Positions 9,109-18,457 of a stretch of 35,887 nucleotides of DNA are shown one piece after another. Each line of letters starts with the position of its first letter. Position 1 is the stretch's first letter. Position numbers and translations under genes: made by a program. The DNA lies in contig JAVBXV010000087.1 in the NCBI GenBank assembly GCA_030824405.1, positions 1 to 35,887 on the forward strand. Reading direction: 5' to 3'. The DNA is from Anaerolineales bacterium (GTDB lineage: Bacteria > Chloroflexota > Anaerolineae > Anaerolineales > Villigracilaceae). The notes under the pieces were generated by a model, which was not told the DNA's origin, ran no database searches, and saw nothing but the letters and a program-made list of their open reading frames with translations.

Positions 9109-10101
9109 ATGCAGAGCATTATTGAGAGTGGAATTGCAATCATTGTTGCGATTCAAAGCATGGGAGCATGGCTTGTCGTGCCAATGGAATTCTTTAGCAA
9201 CCTGGGCACTGAAGACTTTTTCTTTATCGTTCTACCCCTCATTTATTGGAGCATCAATTCAGCCCTTGGCATTCGAGTGGGATTTATCCTGGTTGCCAGC
9301 AGCACACTTAATTACATCGGTAAATTATTATTCGCCGGGCCAAGACCGTATTGGGTGAGTTCACAGGTCAAAGGCTTGTGGCCTGAAATAACATTTGGCG
9401 CGCCGTCTGGTCATGCTCAAAACGCAATGAGTGTCTGGGGCATTATTGCAATTCATTTTAAGAAAACCTGGGTGCGGGTTGCCGCAGGTCTGCTTATTTT
9501 TCTGATCGGTTTTTCACGTTTATATCTCGGCTCACATTTCCTGCACGATGTTCTGATCGGCTGGATATTTGGTGGCCTTCTGCTTTTTGCTTTTGCAAAA
9601 TTGGATGCGCCCGTAACCGCCTGGCTTGCAAAGAAAACAATGTGGCAGCAGATCGCCACTGGTTTTATTCTGTCTCTGATATTGGTTCTGTTCGGGTTTT
9701 TGGCGGTGACGTTGCGAGAGGATTTCCAACTCCCTGAGCTGTGGATGACCAACGCGCTTCTCGCTTCGACCGAGGTGCCTGTTCCTGTGGACTTGAACGG
9801 TATCTTCACCTCAGCAGGGACGTTCTTCGGGCTGGCAGTTGGTGCGGCGTGGGTAATGCAAAATGGTGGGTATCAGGCTGAGGGTCCAGTATGGAAGCGT
9901 GCTCTTCGTTATATCATCGGCCTGATTGGTGTGCTCATTTTCTGGATGGGGCTGGGCGAAATCTTCCCGCGTGGAGATGGAGTCATGATATATACGCTGC
10001 GTTATATTCGTTATGCGCTGGTGGGTTGGTGGGTGGCTGGCGGTGCGCCGTGGGTATTTGCCCGTCTTAATCTGTCAGAATATCTCAAACGCTCTATCTG
10101 A
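9109..10101 (+). CDS. PAP2-family membrane phosphatase
   Basis: An integral membrane phosphatase of 330 residues that removes phosphate from a lipid-like phosphate or pyrophosphate (phosphatidate or undecaprenyl pyrophosphate are typical family substrates). All three PAP2 signature motifs are exact: K-X6-RP (Lys72 to Arg79-Pro80, KLLFAGPRP), PSGH (His102), and SR-X5-H-X3-D (Ser136, Arg137, His143, Asp147). The catalytic histidines are therefore present. It has about eight hydrophobic segments, more than the six of minimal PAP2 proteins; the extra ones lie in the C-terminal third (about 180-330). GGAGA seven bases upstream supports the ATG. It is divergent from the transglutaminase gene and 36 bases from the first STK, which has its own promoter. 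Confidence 0.92.
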   Translation: MQSIIESGIAIIVAIQSMGAWLVVPMEFFSNLGTEDFFFIVLPLIYWSINSALGIRVGFILVASSTLNYIGKLLFAGPRPYWVSSQVKGLWPEITFGAPSGHAQNAMSVWGIIAIHFKKTWVRVAAGLLIFLIGFSRLYLGSHFLHDVLIGWIFGGLLLFAFAKLDAPVTAWLAKKTMWQQIATGFILSLILVLFGFLAVTLREDFQLPELWMTNALLASTEVPVPVDLNGIFTSAGTFFGLAVGAAWVMQNGGYQAEGPVWKRALRYIIGLIGVLIFWMGLGEIFPRGDGVMIYTLRYIRYALVGWWVAGGAPWVFARLNLSEYLKRSI

Positions 10102-10107
10102 TATAAT
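10099..10107 (+). promoter_or_regulatory. Extended -10 promoter for the first STK
   Basis: TGATATAAT (TG at 10099-10100, TATAAT at 10102-10107) overlaps the stop codon region of the PAP2 gene. There is no good -35, as expected for extended -10 promoters. Predicted start near 10114, giving a leader of about 24 bases before the ATG at 10138. Confidence 0.5.
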
Positions 10108-10137
10108 CCCGGCCATTCCTTACAGGGCTTGTTATTA

Positions 10138-12324
10138 ATGAATCTTGAAAAAAATACACTAATCCATAACCGTTATCGCATTGTAGAAATTCTTGGCCAG
10201 GGTGGCATGGGTTCGGTATACCAGGCCGTTGATGAAAATCTTGGTGCTACAGTTGCATTAAAAGAGAACCTGTTCACAACAGATGAATACGCGCGCCAGT
10301 TCCGCCTTGAAGCGGTGATTCTCGCGAATTTACGTCATCCTAATTTGCCGCGTGTGTATGATCACTTTGTATTAGGTGAACAGGGGCAATACTTGGTGAT
10401 GGATTTTATTGAAGGTGAAGATCTCCGCCAGCGCATGGAACGCATGGGGACGATCCTTGAAGATGATGCGGTTAATATCGGCGCGGCAATTTGTGATGCG
10501 TTGTATTACCTGCATTCACGCAAACCCCCGATCTTGCATCGTGATATTAAACCTGGCAATGTGAAGATCACACCGGAAGGCCATATCTTTTTAGTGGATT
10601 TTGGATTGGCCAAGGTCTATCAGGGCGCAGGCCAGGCAACCACTACGGGTGCGCGCGCAATGACCCCTGGATATTCACCTCCAGAACAATATGGAACTGC
10701 GCGCACTGACCCACGTACCGATATTTATTCACTTGGCGCAACCTTGTATGCAGCGCTGTGCGGAGTTATCCCTGAAGACGGCCTTGCCCGCGCCATGGAT
10801 AATGCACAACTTACCCCGCTTCGAAAGAGAAACCCGAAGATCTCGCGGCGGGTTTCTGCGGCCATTGAAAAAGCCATGGCCATTGACCCAAGTGATCGTT
10901 TTCAGTTGGCGGAAGAATTCAAAAAAGCTTTATTAAGCGCCAAGTCCAAGACTATGCAGATTGCGGGTGGTTATACAGTTGCGCCGCCTCCCGAACTTGA
11001 CGAGACGGATGAAGATGATGGCGATAGCACCCCAGTGGACAAGGGTACACGTCAACTGACTGGCCCATTGCCCACATCTACTCCAATGGAAGATGATCAG
11101 CCTTTTGTTTCTCCACTTAAGAGACAAAAAGAACGTGAGCGCAAGCGTCGTAACTCTTTGTTTAAATTTGTAGTTCTTCTTCTGATTCTATTTTTGGGAG
11201 GGATTGCAATATTTTCCCCTGGTTTGTTGCCAATGGAAATGCGCAATGCAATTCCGTTCCTTGCTCCAACCAGTACATCAACGCCGACCATTACCCCGTC
11301 GCCGCTTCCCACAAATACGGAAGTACCTACTTTCACACCTGTTCCGCCAACTGCCACCTTTACCAGAACACCAACCAATACAGTAACTCCCATTGCTTCT
11401 GCAGTGGCGGAAGCAACCGCTACGCCCACTATCCCTGTTGTACCTTTAGCGGGTACCCCCATGGGCGGTGGATCGGGACAGATCGCTTATTCTTCAAATC
11501 GTTCCGGGCTTCCTCAGATCTATCTACTTGATATAGCCAGCCAGGAAGTTGTTCAAGTTACTGATATGGTGGAAGGGGCATGCCAGCCTTCATGGTCGCC
11601 AGATGGCGAAAAGTTGGTCTTCATTACTCCATGTAAAGGTATGGATGATATCTACTATGAAGCAAGCCTCTATATCATTAATGCTGATGGGACGGGCCTA
11701 ACCCCGATTTCCACTGTGCCAGGCGGAGACTTTGACCCGAACTGGTCGCCAGATGGAAAGTCGATCGCGTTTACATCTCTGCGCACGGGACAGATGGAGA
11801 TCTTTGTTTTTGATGTGAAAACAGAGTCTATTGCACAGGTCACCAAGGGTGTTTCCAGCATTGAAGCACGCCAGCCGGCCTGGTCACCAGATGGCTCGCA
11901 GATTGCGTATACATTGAAGCGTTTTGGGGTGTATCAGATCTGGGTCATGAATTCAGATGGTACTAATCAAAGGCAGATTGTCCGAAGCGGAACATCATTT
12001 TCAGATTATTTGCCGACCTGGTCACATGATGGTCAGTTGATCCTCTTTAATCAGCGTTGTTCCACTTCGTTTTGTCTTCCTTATGTCATGCGTATTTCAG
12101 GCACAGACCGATCTGTTGAGCAGGGGACACGTTTGCCATTCAATGTCCTTACGATCGAAGATGTGGAATACTCTCCCGATGGCTTTTGGCTTGTCTATGA
12201 AGGCGAAGAGACAGGCGAAAACAATGACATTCTTTACATGACCGTGTCCGGAGCCAACCGTACGCGCCTGACCTCAGATGCGGGTTTGGATTTTGACCCC
12301 ACCTGGCGGCCTGTCTTAAAATAG
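10138..12324 (+). CDS. Membrane Ser/Thr protein kinase with extracytoplasmic PD40 beta-propeller
   Basis: A Hanks-type kinase of 728 residues. The kinase domain (about 10-270) has a P-loop GQGGMGSVY (21-29), Lys42 (VALKE), HRDIKPGN with catalytic Asp136, DFG at 154-156, an activation loop rich in Thr (TTTGARAMTPGYSPPEQYG) and the APE-equivalent SPPEQYG. After a charged juxtamembrane part comes one membrane helix (about 343-363), then a Thr/Pro-rich stalk (about 375-440), then five or more PD40/TolB-like propeller repeats with W-S-P-D-G cores. So a cytoplasmic kinase is joined to an external ligand-binding propeller. ATG 10138 is chosen over TTG 10129. It is a paralogue of the next gene. Confidence 0.94.
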   Translation: MNLEKNTLIHNRYRIVEILGQGGMGSVYQAVDENLGATVALKENLFTTDEYARQFRLEAVILANLRHPNLPRVYDHFVLGEQGQYLVMDFIEGEDLRQRMERMGTILEDDAVNIGAAICDALYYLHSRKPPILHRDIKPGNVKITPEGHIFLVDFGLAKVYQGAGQATTTGARAMTPGYSPPEQYGTARTDPRTDIYSLGATLYAALCGVIPEDGLARAMDNAQLTPLRKRNPKISRRVSAAIEKAMAIDPSDRFQLAEEFKKALLSAKSKTMQIAGGYTVAPPPELDETDEDDGDSTPVDKGTRQLTGPLPTSTPMEDDQPFVSPLKRQKERERKRRNSLFKFVVLLLILFLGGIAIFSPGLLPMEMRNAIPFLAPTSTSTPTITPSPLPTNTEVPTFTPVPPTATFTRTPTNTVTPIASAVAEATATPTIPVVPLAGTPMGGGSGQIAYSSNRSGLPQIYLLDIASQEVVQVTDMVEGACQPSWSPDGEKLVFITPCKGMDDIYYEASLYIINADGTGLTPISTVPGGDFDPNWSPDGKSIAFTSLRTGQMEIFVFDVKTESIAQVTKGVSSIEARQPAWSPDGSQIAYTLKRFGVYQIWVMNSDGTNQRQIVRSGTSFSDYLPTWSHDGQLILFNQRCSTSFCLPYVMRISGTDRSVEQGTRLPFNVLTIEDVEYSPDGFWLVYEGEETGENNDILYMTVSGANRTRLTSDAGLDFDPTWRPVLK

Positions 12325-12344
12325 TTTTTTGAATTTTTCATTAC

Positions 12345-12384
12345 GATACCGTCAGAATATACATGTTCTGGCGGTATCTTGTTT
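12345..12384 (+). terminator. Intrinsic terminator of the first STK
   Basis: A 13-bp stem (12345-12357 with 12366-12378, one G-T wobble) with an 8-nt loop, followed by a T-rich tail. It lies 20 bases after the stop codon. Confidence 0.85.
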
Positions 12385-12550
12385 TATAATACCTTTCAAA
12401 AATAACAATACAGACCCAACCGAATTGAAATAAAATAGAAATGAAGTGAAATCCCCTTAAGGGTAAAATACATTAGATTGTCGAGCCTGAAAGGGCGTTT
12501 TTTTTGAATGCTATTTGCCATGGGAAATTTTTATTTAAAATAAGGATTTG
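12385..12550 (+). other. Gap between the two STK genes
   Basis: A -10-like TATAAT at 12385-12390 follows the terminator but no fitting -35 is seen. A 10-bp palindrome (CCCTTAAGGG, about 12454-12463) and a very short hairpin followed by eight T (about 12484-12505) could be regulatory or a weak attenuator. The region is AT-rich and ends in the ribosome binding site AAGGA for the second STK. No gene seen. Confidence 0.35.
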
Positions 12551-14692
12551 ATGATTCTCGAACGCGACACACTATTACATAAGCGATATCGGATTCTAGA
12601 GAATCTAGGCCAGGGGGGAATGGGCTCCATCTATCGTGCTGTGGACGAAAGCCTCGGCATGGAAGTTGCTGTTAAAGAGAACCTGTTCACAACAGAGGAA
12701 TATGCGCGTCAGTTCCGCCTTGAAGCGGTAATTCTGGCGAATTTACGTCACCCCAATCTTCCGCGAGTGTCTGATCACTTTGTTTTTGCGGGAGAAGGAC
12801 AATATCTCGTCATGGACTTTATCGAAGGTGAGGATATGCGCCAGCGCATGGAGCGTATTGGCGTCCTCCCTGAAGATGAAGTGATACAGATCGGTGCGGC
12901 GATCTGTGATGCCCTTTCCTATTTACACACACGCAAGCCGCCTGTTCTACACCGAGACATCAAGCCGGGCAATGTAAAGATCTCACCAGACGGTCATATC
13001 TTCCTGGTGGACTTTGGTCTTGCCAAAGTGATCCAGGGGAATCAGGCAACCACTACCGGGGCACGTGCCATGACGCCCGGTTATTCACCACCTGAGCAAT
13101 ATGGCACTGCACGTACAGATGTGCGGACTGATATATATTCTCTTGGCGCAACACTATATGCTGGCCTTACAGGAATTATTCCTGAAGATGGTCTTGCCCG
13201 CGCCATGGACAATGCCCAGCTCACTCCGCTTAGAAAACGAAATCCAGATATCTCCCGCCGCCTTGCCGCTGTCATTGAAAAGGCAATGGAAGTTGACCCC
13301 AGCGATCGTTATCAAACCGCAGACGCGTTTCGATCTGCACTACTGAGTATAAAATCCAAGACCCAGCAATTGACAGGCACATACACTGTTACGCCGCCGC
13401 CTCCAACTAATAATATTGATATGGAGCGCACAAGTGACCCTAACAGAAAAGCGGCCTTCTTAACACATTCCACTCCGTTGGAGGAACAGGAATTTATTTC
13501 TCCGCGTAAAAAGCAGGCGCAAAGGACAACGCGAATGGTGCGGTCTGTGAGTCTCGCGCTTCTGGCGCTGATCACTCTTGGATTTTTGGCCTCTTTCTTT
13601 GTTGCTCCACAATTATTCCCCTCTTCAGCGCGTACTCTTTTCCCATTCATGCCTGCTGTAGATGATGCAACTACGGCCCCGACGGAATCGAATGCCATTT
13701 CTTCGCCAGTAGATATACAAGAAACATCTGAACCTGTTGTCGTCGAATCTACTCCAATTATGATATTGCCCGTGGAAGCTACGCAAACAGCAGTTTCCGC
13801 GCTTACACAAACTCTCGCTCCCACCCCCATTGGCGCAGATTATTTGCAGGTGGCTTATGTATCCACGCGGACAGGTTTGCCGCAGGTGTACTATACGGGC
13901 CTGCTGGGCGATGATGCGATACAGATCACCAATATGCCTGGGGGCGCATGTCAGCCATCATGGGCACCAGATGGAATGCGGATCGTTTTTATCTCCCCTT
14001 GCGGACTTAAAAAAGATTTATATCCACAAGCGAGTTTATATATTATCGATGTAGATGGAACTAATTTATTCCCCATCCCCACCAATGTGGGCGGTGATTT
14101 TGAACCTGCCTGGTCTCCTGATGGAGATGTGATCGCATTCACATCCCTTCGTGATGGATACATGCAGATATATTCATACAATGTTGAATCGGGCCGTACT
14201 GCACGGCTTGTCGAAACTCTATCGGATGCTCCTGCACGCCAGCCTTCCTGGTCTCCAGATGGAAAGCAGTTGATCTATTCCTATCAAAGAGTAACCACCT
14301 ATGAATTGTGGTTGATGGATAAATTTGGCACCAACGAACGACAGCTTTATGCCAGCGGTGATCAGCTCACTAATTTGAACCCTGTCTGGTCACTGGATTC
14401 CAAGGTTGTTCTGTTCAATCAGGCGAAGGTTGCCAATCTTAATTTGCCAGATCTATATGTGCTGACATTAGGCTCGGGAGATGCACCTCTGCGAATCTTC
14501 CTGGGGGTGATCTCTGCTGAAGGTGCGCATTATTCCCCAGATGGGATCTGGATCGCCTACGAAAGCGGCGGCGATCGCGGCTATCACGTCTACTACTCCA
14601 CGCCATCGGGTGGCAATCAGGCACGTGTGACCGAAGAGGTAGCCTTTGATGATTTTGACCCAGACTGGCGTCCCATTCTAAAAACCCCATAA
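12551..14692 (+). CDS. Second membrane Ser/Thr kinase with PD40 beta-propeller (paralogue)
   Basis: A 713-residue protein with the same layout as the preceding gene. The kinase domain (about 10-270) has GQGGMGSIY, Lys42 (VAVKE), HRDIKPGN (Asp136), DFG and the same TTTGARAMTPGYSPPEQYGTARTD activation-loop region. One membrane helix follows (about 328-350), then a Thr/Ser/Pro-rich stalk (about 365-425) and PD40 propeller repeats (SWAPDGMRIVF, AWSPDGDVIAFTS, SWSPDGKQLIY and others). Kinase halves of the two proteins are almost superimposable. Juxtamembrane, stalk and propeller differ much more, which suggests duplication followed by divergence of the sensor. The ATG at 12551 follows TAAGGA; a TTG codon just before it is rejected. 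All catalytic residues are present. Ligand and targets unknown. Confidence 0.94.
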   Translation: MILERDTLLHKRYRILENLGQGGMGSIYRAVDESLGMEVAVKENLFTTEEYARQFRLEAVILANLRHPNLPRVSDHFVFAGEGQYLVMDFIEGEDMRQRMERIGVLPEDEVIQIGAAICDALSYLHTRKPPVLHRDIKPGNVKISPDGHIFLVDFGLAKVIQGNQATTTGARAMTPGYSPPEQYGTARTDVRTDIYSLGATLYAGLTGIIPEDGLARAMDNAQLTPLRKRNPDISRRLAAVIEKAMEVDPSDRYQTADAFRSALLSIKSKTQQLTGTYTVTPPPPTNNIDMERTSDPNRKAAFLTHSTPLEEQEFISPRKKQAQRTTRMVRSVSLALLALITLGFLASFFVAPQLFPSSARTLFPFMPAVDDATTAPTESNAISSPVDIQETSEPVVVESTPIMILPVEATQTAVSALTQTLAPTPIGADYLQVAYVSTRTGLPQVYYTGLLGDDAIQITNMPGGACQPSWAPDGMRIVFISPCGLKKDLYPQASLYIIDVDGTNLFPIPTNVGGDFEPAWSPDGDVIAFTSLRDGYMQIYSYNVESGRTARLVETLSDAPARQPSWSPDGKQLIYSYQRVTTYELWLMDKFGTNERQLYASGDQLTNLNPVWSLDSKVVLFNQAKVANLNLPDLYVLTLGSGDAPLRIFLGVISAEGAHYSPDGIWIAYESGGDRGYHVYYSTPSGGNQARVTEEVAFDDFDPDWRPILKTP

Positions 14693-14709
14693 AAAATTAT
14701 ATTGACCCG

Positions 14710-14745
14710 ATAAAGCGGAAAGGCCACATGGCCTTTCCGCTTTAT
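14710..14745. terminator. Long hairpin terminator after the second STK
   Basis: A perfect 16-bp stem (14710-14725 and 14730-14745) with a 4-nt loop, A-rich at the left foot and T-rich at the right. The downstream U-tract is short, so termination strength is uncertain. It separates the STK gene from the hrcA promoter. Confidence 0.75.
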
Positions 14746-14783
14746 GATTCGCGCATTGTAAACAAATTCTTACACTCCTCTTA

Positions 14784-14812
14784 TTGACTTCCCTTTTTGC
14801 CACTGTTATCAT
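14784..14812 (+). promoter_or_regulatory. Promoter of the hrcA-grpE-dnaK-dnaJ operon
   Basis: TTGACT (14784-14789), a 17-nt spacer and TATCAT (14807-14812) form a vegetative sigma-70-type promoter. Predicted start near 14819, so the CIRCE operator begins at about +7. Confidence 0.75.
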
Positions 14813-14825
14813 TATTCTGTTACTG

Positions 14826-14852
14826 CTAGCACTCTCGCATCGGGAGTGCTAA
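14826..14852 (+). promoter_or_regulatory. CIRCE operator (HrcA binding site)
   Basis: The inverted repeat CTAGCACTC-N9-GAGTGCTAA matches the CIRCE consensus TTAGCACTC-N9-GAGTGCTAA at 17 of 18 arm positions. It lies between the promoter and hrcA. The right arm contains the likely Shine-Dalgarno (GGGAG, 14842-14846) of hrcA, so HrcA binding at the DNA level and hairpin formation in the mRNA could both limit expression. Established role: HrcA represses at normal temperature and is released by protein stress. Confidence 0.96.
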
Positions 14853-14855
14853 ATT

Positions 14856-15899
14856 ATGAATATGACAGATCTCACCGAACGCCAGAAGACCTTGCTTCTT
14901 CTACTCATACGCGATTACATCGAAACTGCTCAGCCCGTTGGCTCGAAGCGGCTGGTCGAACATTACCACCTCGACATTTCGCCCGCAACCATTCGCAACG
15001 AAATGGCCGCACTGACAGAAATGGGCTATCTGCGTCAGCCGCACACCTCGGCGGGGCGTGTTCCCTCCGAAGAAGGCTATCGCTATTTCGTCAGCCAGAT
15101 GATGCACAACGCCGAACTGCCTGAAACCGTTCAGCACACCATCTCGCACCAGTTTTATCAAGCCCGCCCTGATGTAGAACAATGGATGATCCTCGCGGCC
15201 TCCATCCTCGCGCATCAATCGCAGGGCGTTTCCGTGGTCACTGCCCCGCACACGCAGCAGACAAAATACAAACACGTTGAATTGATCTCCACCCAGGGCA
15301 GGCAGGTCTTGATGGTTTTGGTGATGGCGGGAGGAGAGGTCTCACAACAGATCCTCACCCTGGCAGAACCCGTTACACAAGAGCGACTCAGCCAAACCGC
15401 CACGCGTCTTAACGCCCTGTTAGCTGGTCTTACCGTGGACGCAATTGCCACGCTGTCAGTTCGCTCAGACGCGCTCGATCAGGATGTGCTAACCCTCATC
15501 CTGCGGGACATGCGCCGCGCCGCAAGCACAGTCTCTGGTGAAGTGTACACAGATGGACTCAAGAATGTTTTGGCCGAACCTGAATTCGCCGAGTCTGATG
15601 ATGCCCGTCGTGCGTTGAAGTTATTCGGTGAGCCATCCACATTGCAGGAACTGTTGGCACGTACCACCACGAACAGCAATATCGGTGGTTTGCAAGTGTT
15701 GATCGGCGGCGAAGGTGAATGGGACGAGTTACGTCAATGCTCGATGGTGATCGCAAGATATGGCGTCCCTGGCATGGCAACGGGCACGCTGGGCGTATTG
15801 GGACCCATGCGCATGTCCTATGCAAGAACGATCCCAACAGTAAGATATGTTGCTGGTCTATTAAGTGATCTGGTGAACGATACGATCTCTGATGAGTAA
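14856..15899 (+). CDS. hrcA: Heat-inducible transcription repressor HrcA
   Basis: Repressor of the chaperone operon, 347 residues, close to the family norm. An N-terminal winged helix-turn-helix (about 1-75) carries the signature region ATIRNEMAALTEMGYLRQPHTSAGRVPSEEGYRYFV. The GAF-like ligand and dimerization part (about 105-335) contains the conserved C-terminal GPMRMSYART. It binds the CIRCE element three bases upstream of its own start, so it is autoregulated. The first ATG (14856) is used; an in-frame ATG at 14862 is possible. It heads the operon, with grpE 43 bases downstream. A 7-bp hairpin (15906-15925) lies in that gap with no U-tract, so it is unlikely to terminate. Confidence 0.97.
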   Translation: MNMTDLTERQKTLLLLLIRDYIETAQPVGSKRLVEHYHLDISPATIRNEMAALTEMGYLRQPHTSAGRVPSEEGYRYFVSQMMHNAELPETVQHTISHQFYQARPDVEQWMILAASILAHQSQGVSVVTAPHTQQTKYKHVELISTQGRQVLMVLVMAGGEVSQQILTLAEPVTQERLSQTATRLNALLAGLTVDAIATLSVRSDALDQDVLTLILRDMRRAASTVSGEVYTDGLKNVLAEPEFAESDDARRALKLFGEPSTLQELLARTTTNSNIGGLQVLIGGEGEWDELRQCSMVIARYGVPGMATGTLGVLGPMRMSYARTIPTVRYVAGLLSDLVNDTISDE

Positions 15900-15942
15900 A
15901 TAACTCTGATCTTGTTTGAGATCAGGAAAAAAGGTGAGAGTA

Positions 15943-16485
15943 ATGACTGATAAAAAGAAACACAAACACGAAGAAGTACAAGAGACACAAGCTGAAGCAA
16001 TGCCTGGGATGACAGAGCAGGCTTCGGCGGAGTTGGAAACGTTGAAGCGTCAACTCGAAGAGGCTGAAGCCAAGGCGTCTGAATATAAGGATGGGTGGGC
16101 GCGGTCTCAGGCGGAATTCCAGAATTATCGGAAGCGCATTGAGCGTGATAACGAGTTGACCTATGTCAGCATGAAAAGCGACATCATCAAGAAGGTGCTG
16201 CCTGCATTGGATGATATGGAGCGCGCGTTGCAAAACCGCCCTGCGGATGATGCGTGGGCAAATGGCATTGAGTTGATCGCGCGTAAACTGCAGAACATGC
16301 TCGAAGGCGAAGGCTTGAAACGCATAGAAGCAAAGGGTCTGGCTTTTGACCCGAACTTCCACGAAGCGATTTCGCACGAACCCAATGAAACTGTTGAAAG
16401 TGAACATGTCATTGACGTGGTGCAAAATGGATATATGCTCGGTGAACGAGTAATACGACCCGCGTTGGTGCGGGTGGCACAGTAA
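15943..16485 (+). CDS. grpE: Nucleotide exchange factor GrpE
   Basis: Homodimeric co-chaperone, 180 residues, that releases ADP from DnaK. A charged, low-complexity N-terminus (KKKHKHEEVQETQAEA) is followed by a long coiled coil (about 30-80, ELETLKRQLEEAEAKASEYKDGWARSQAEFQNYRKRIERD) and the beta-domain ending in the GrpE signature region (VIDVVQNGYMLGERVIRPALVRVAQ). The ATG at 15943 follows AGGTGAGAG; an upstream in-frame TTG is rejected because it would add a hairpin-derived peptide. Second gene of the CIRCE operon. Confidence 0.97.
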   Translation: MTDKKKHKHEEVQETQAEAMPGMTEQASAELETLKRQLEEAEAKASEYKDGWARSQAEFQNYRKRIERDNELTYVSMKSDIIKKVLPALDDMERALQNRPADDAWANGIELIARKLQNMLEGEGLKRIEAKGLAFDPNFHEAISHEPNETVESEHVIDVVQNGYMLGERVIRPALVRVAQ

Positions 16486-16490
16486 ATTCA

Positions 16491-16544
16491 GTCAAAAGTT
16501 GAAGGTCTAAGGTCTGAATGACTTTCGACCTTTGACCTTCGACC
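16491..16544 (+). repeat. Inverted heptamer repeat between grpE and dnaK
   Basis: About four forward units of the form GTCNNNN (GTCAAAA, GTTGAAG, GTCTAAG, GTCTGAA) are followed at once by their inverted counterparts (TGACTTT, CGACCTT, TGACCTT, CGACC). The arms can pair over about 16 bp with one mismatch, giving a hairpin in the mRNA between grpE and dnaK. There is no U-tract, so this is more likely a processing or stability element than a terminator. Confidence 0.8.
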
Positions 16545-16561
16545 ATATCTTAGGAGCAATC

Positions 16562-18451
16562 ATGGCAAAAATTATAGGAATTGATCTTGGTACGACCAAC
16601 TCGGTGGCCGCTGTTATGTCTGGTGGTGAGCCGATCGTGATTCCATCTGCGGAAGGTGAAAGACTTGTCCCTTCTGTGGTGGCGATGAATAAAAATGGCG
16701 AACGTTTGGTGGGACGTGTGGCGCGCAATCAGGCGATCACGAATCCACAGAATACGATCTTTTCAGTAAAGCGTTTTATGGGACGCAAGTCTGACGATCC
16801 CGAAGTGGAGCGCACCCGCAAGCGCGTGCCGTATGCAGTCAACGCCGCCGAAAATGGTGATGTGCGCGTGCAGTTGGGTGAGAAGGATTATTCTGCTCCT
16901 GAAGTTTCGGCGATGATCCTTGCGAAGATCAAGGCAGATGCTGAAGCCTACCTGGGCGAGACCATTACCCAGGCCGTCATTACTGTGCCCGCGTATTTTA
17001 ATGATGCGCAGCGCAATGCTACAAAAGATGCAGGCAAGATCGCTGGTTTGGAAGTGCTCCGCATTATCAACGAGCCAACCGCTTCCTCGCTTGCGTATGG
17101 CCTCGATAAAAAGAAGAACGAAGTCATCGTTGTGTATGATCTTGGCGGCGGTACTTTCGACGTATCCATTTTGGATGTGGGCGAAGGCGTCTTCCAGGTG
17201 CGTGCCACGAGCGGCGATACCTTCCTCGGCGGCGATGATTTCGATCTGCGCATCATGGATCACCTGATCGAGACTTTCAAGAAAGATAACGGCATTGATC
17301 TAAATAATGACCGTCAGGCTTTACAGCGTTTGAAAGAGGCTTCTGAAAAAGCGAAGATCGAACTTTCAACCGTAATGCAGACCGAGATCAACCTTCCTTA
17401 TTTGACTGCGGATGCAACTGGCCCCAAACATTTAGTGATGACCATGTCTCGTGCCAAATTGGAACAGATCACAGCCGATCTTGTCGACCGAACGATTGCT
17501 CCTGTCAAACAGGCATTGGCTGACGCTGGATTGAATGCGGGTAACATCGACGAAATTGTTCTGGTGGGCGGCATGACCCGTATGCCCGCCATTCAAGATC
17601 GCGTGCGTGCTTTCTTCGGGAAAGACCCCCACAAAGGTGTGAACCCTGACGAAGTAGTTGCCATCGGCGCCGCCATTCAAGCAGGCGTGCTCGGTGGGGA
17701 AGTGAAGGATATTCTTCTTCTCGACGTGGCTCCTTTGACCCTGTCCATTGAAACTTTGGGCGGAGTGGCTACTCCACAAATTGAACGCAATACCACCATC
17801 CCAACCCGCCGCTCGCAGGTGTTCTCTACCGCTGGTGATAACCAGACCCAGGTTGAGATCCACATTTTGCAGGGTGAGCGCCCGATGGCGGCAGATAATA
17901 AATCTTTGGGTAAATTCATTTTGGACGGCATTCCCCCTTCACCGCGCGGCATGCCCCAAATTGAAGTGACCTTTGACGTGGATGCGAACGGCATCCTGAA
18001 GGTCAGCGCGAAGGACAAGGCAACAGGACGTTCACAGCATATTACGATCACCGCTTCTTCTGGCTTGAGTGACAGTGAAGTGGAGCAGATGCGCAAGGAT
18101 GCAGAAGCCCATGCCGATGAAGATCGCAAGCGCAAGGACTTGATCGAAGCACGCAACAATGCAGATAACACGGCCTATGCCGCTGAAAAAGCCATCCGCG
18201 AATTTGGTGACAAAGTACCTGCGGATGTACGCACTGACATCGAAGCCAAGGTGGCCGAGACCAGGTCTGCGGCGCAGGGCGAAGATGTAGAGAAGATCAA
18301 AGCTGCCACGGAAGCGTTGGGTCTGGCCATTCAAAAGATTGGCGCCAGCGTCTATGAACAGGGACAGGCTGCGGGTGAGGGCGAAGCGGCTGGTTCTGGT
18401 CCAAATCCGAGTGCCGACCCTGATGTGGTCGATGGTGAAGTGAAGGAATAA
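16562..18451 (+). CDS. dnaK: Chaperone DnaK (Hsp70)
   Basis: ATP-driven Hsp70 chaperone, 629 residues. The nucleotide-binding domain starts with [15 protein letters not shown] and carries [15 protein letters not shown] (about 190-205) and [11 protein letters not shown] (about 333-344). The linker [16 protein letters not shown] leads to the substrate-binding beta-sandwich and helical lid. The C-terminus is acidic ([11 protein letters not shown]). The ATG at 16562 follows TAGGAG. It sits between two heptamer-repeat hairpins (16491-16544 and 18458-18509), so its mRNA segment is bracketed by structure. Nothing is missing. Confidence 0.98.
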   Translation: MAKIIGIDLGTTNSVAAVMSGGEPIVIPSAEGERLVPSVVAMNKNGERLVGRVARNQAITNPQNTIFSVKRFMGRKSDDPEVERTRKRVPYAVNAAENGDVRVQLGEKDYSAPEVSAMILAKIKADAEAYLGETITQAVITVPAYFNDAQRNATKDAGKIAGLEVLRIINEPTASSLAYGLDKKKNEVIVVYDLGGGTFDVSILDVGEGVFQVRATSGDTFLGGDDFDLRIMDHLIETFKKDNGIDLNNDRQALQRLKEASEKAKIELSTVMQTEINLPYLTADATGPKHLVMTMSRAKLEQITADLVDRTIAPVKQALADAGLNAGNIDEIVLVGGMTRMPAIQDRVRAFFGKDPHKGVNPDEVVAIGAAIQAGVLGGEVKDILLLDVAPLTLSIETLGGVATPQIERNTTIPTRRSQVFSTAGDNQTQVEIHILQGERPMAADNKSLGKFILDGIPPSPRGMPQIEVTFDVDANGILKVSAKDKATGRSQHITITASSGLSDSEVEQMRKDAEAHADEDRKRKDLIEARNNADNTAYAAEKAIREFGDKVPADVRTDIEAKVAETRSAAQGEDVEKIKAATEALGLAIQKIGASVYEQGQAAGEGEAAGSGPNPSADPDVVDGEVKE

Positions 18452-18457
18452 GTCCCA

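Noticed and set aside
13312-13830. 172-codon minus-strand ORF opposite the second STK
   Set aside because: Low-complexity Val/Gly/Thr shadow of the Thr/Pro stalk on the plus strand.
15922-16425. 167-codon minus-strand ORF opposite grpE
   Set aside because: Shadow of grpE; the composition mirrors the charged coiled coil on the other strand.
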